In this document: in pieces, positions 41,879 to 42,044 of the stretch
Numbering within the stretch: position 1 is the first letter of the stretch
Layout: every line of letters begins with the position of its first letter
Origin: Acidobacteriota bacterium
Lineage (GTDB): Bacteria; Acidobacteriota; Terriglobia; Acidiferrales; UBA7541
Reading direction: 5' to 3'
DNA length: 42,044 bases
Assembly: GCA_003224235.1 (NCBI GenBank)
Contig: QHYU01000183.1
Span: 1-42,044, forward strand
Made by a program: the position numbers and the translations under genes
Notes under the pieces: model-generated
Databases searched by the model: none
What the model saw: only the letters and a program-made list of their open reading frames with translations
Told to the model about the DNA's origin: nothing

Positions 41879-42037
41879 ATGGGGCTTTACACGAAACAAT
41901 ACTACGAAAGAAAGAACTCGCGGCGATCGGCTCAGGAGATTATTCCCATCGTTCTAGAGTTGGTGCAACCTCCGCAGGTGATTGATGTCGGCTACCGCCC
42001 AGCCGTTTCGGAACATAGATTGGGGGATAGGCGTTAG
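41879..42037 (+). pseudogene. Class I SAM methyltransferase, N-terminal part only
   Basis: Reads MGLYTKQYYERKNSRRSAQE, then IIPIVLELVQPPQVIDVG. This is the N-terminus and first motif strand of class I methyltransferases, where DVGCGxGTW is expected. Here it becomes DVGYRPAVSEH and stops at 42037, so the SAM-binding loop is lost by frameshift or local rearrangement. ATG 41840 is an alternative start. It would methylate the cluster's glycan product. Confidence 0.55.
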
Positions 42038-42044
42038 CGCGGCC

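Overview
The window reads as chromosomal DNA of a GC-rich Gram-negative bacterium. An Acidobacteriota origin is the best guess. It is inferred from type IV pilus retraction, LolA-like and carboxypeptidase-regulatory/TPR envelope proteins, PilZ-like domains, bactofilin, DUF2934 and CWC small proteins, and many short palindromic repeats ending in TCATTCC/GGATGAC. No rRNA or taxonomic marker confirms it.

Layout. 0-10 kb is ordinary housekeeping and envelope DNA: a PilT-type ATPase, a small secreted Cys-rich protein, a membrane protein, two tandem PPK2 polyphosphate kinases, a periplasmic protein, an amino-acid permease, a CWC zinc-type protein, methionine-sulfoxide reductase B, a bactofilin and a PilZ-like protein. 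10-13.5 kb holds a secreted amidohydrolase, a cluster of inverted and palindromic repeats, and a TacA/TacT-type antitoxin-acetyltransferase pair with a clean operator palindrome.

14.0-17.35 kb is one large gene joining a calcineurin-like phosphoesterase, a degenerate STAND-type NTPase and a helical-repeat tail, the layout of a single-gene anti-phage/conflict protein. Just downstream, on the other strand, a carboxymuconolactone-decarboxylase/AhpD-like gene carries an in-frame TGA where the second Cys of its CxxC centre belongs. The TGA is followed by a bSECIS-like hairpin with a GGUCA loop, so it is predicted to be a CxxU selenoprotein rather than two broken ORFs.

18.6-32 kb is a worn accessory zone: two proteins sharing one TPR module on different N-terminal domains, a 173-bp tandem repeat with a length-variable hairpin, an abnormal tRNA-Arg(ACG), an IS21 relic, a tyrosine-recombinase relic, tails of an alpha/beta hydrolase and a subtilase/sedolisin, a broken MetE-like gene beside a lone tRNA 3' end, an IS5-type element (TIRs and CTAA target duplication visible) with a dead transposase, and a decayed CHAT domain. 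Between the relics lie a DUF2934-Hsp20 gene, a frameshifted TraR/DksA zinc-finger gene and small conserved proteins, two of them frameshifted.

32.1-42 kb is a plus-strand glycan cluster: a glycoside hydrolase-GT2 fusion membrane protein, an ABC exporter (with an internal deletion), three divergent paralogues of a CgeB/GT-B-like family, a NodB-type deacetylase, a ChbG/YdjC-type deacetylase and the start of a methyltransferase. Together they could assemble, deacetylate and export a small amino-sugar-containing glycan or glycoconjugate. This cluster, the phosphoesterase-STAND gene and the selenoprotein are the most interesting parts.
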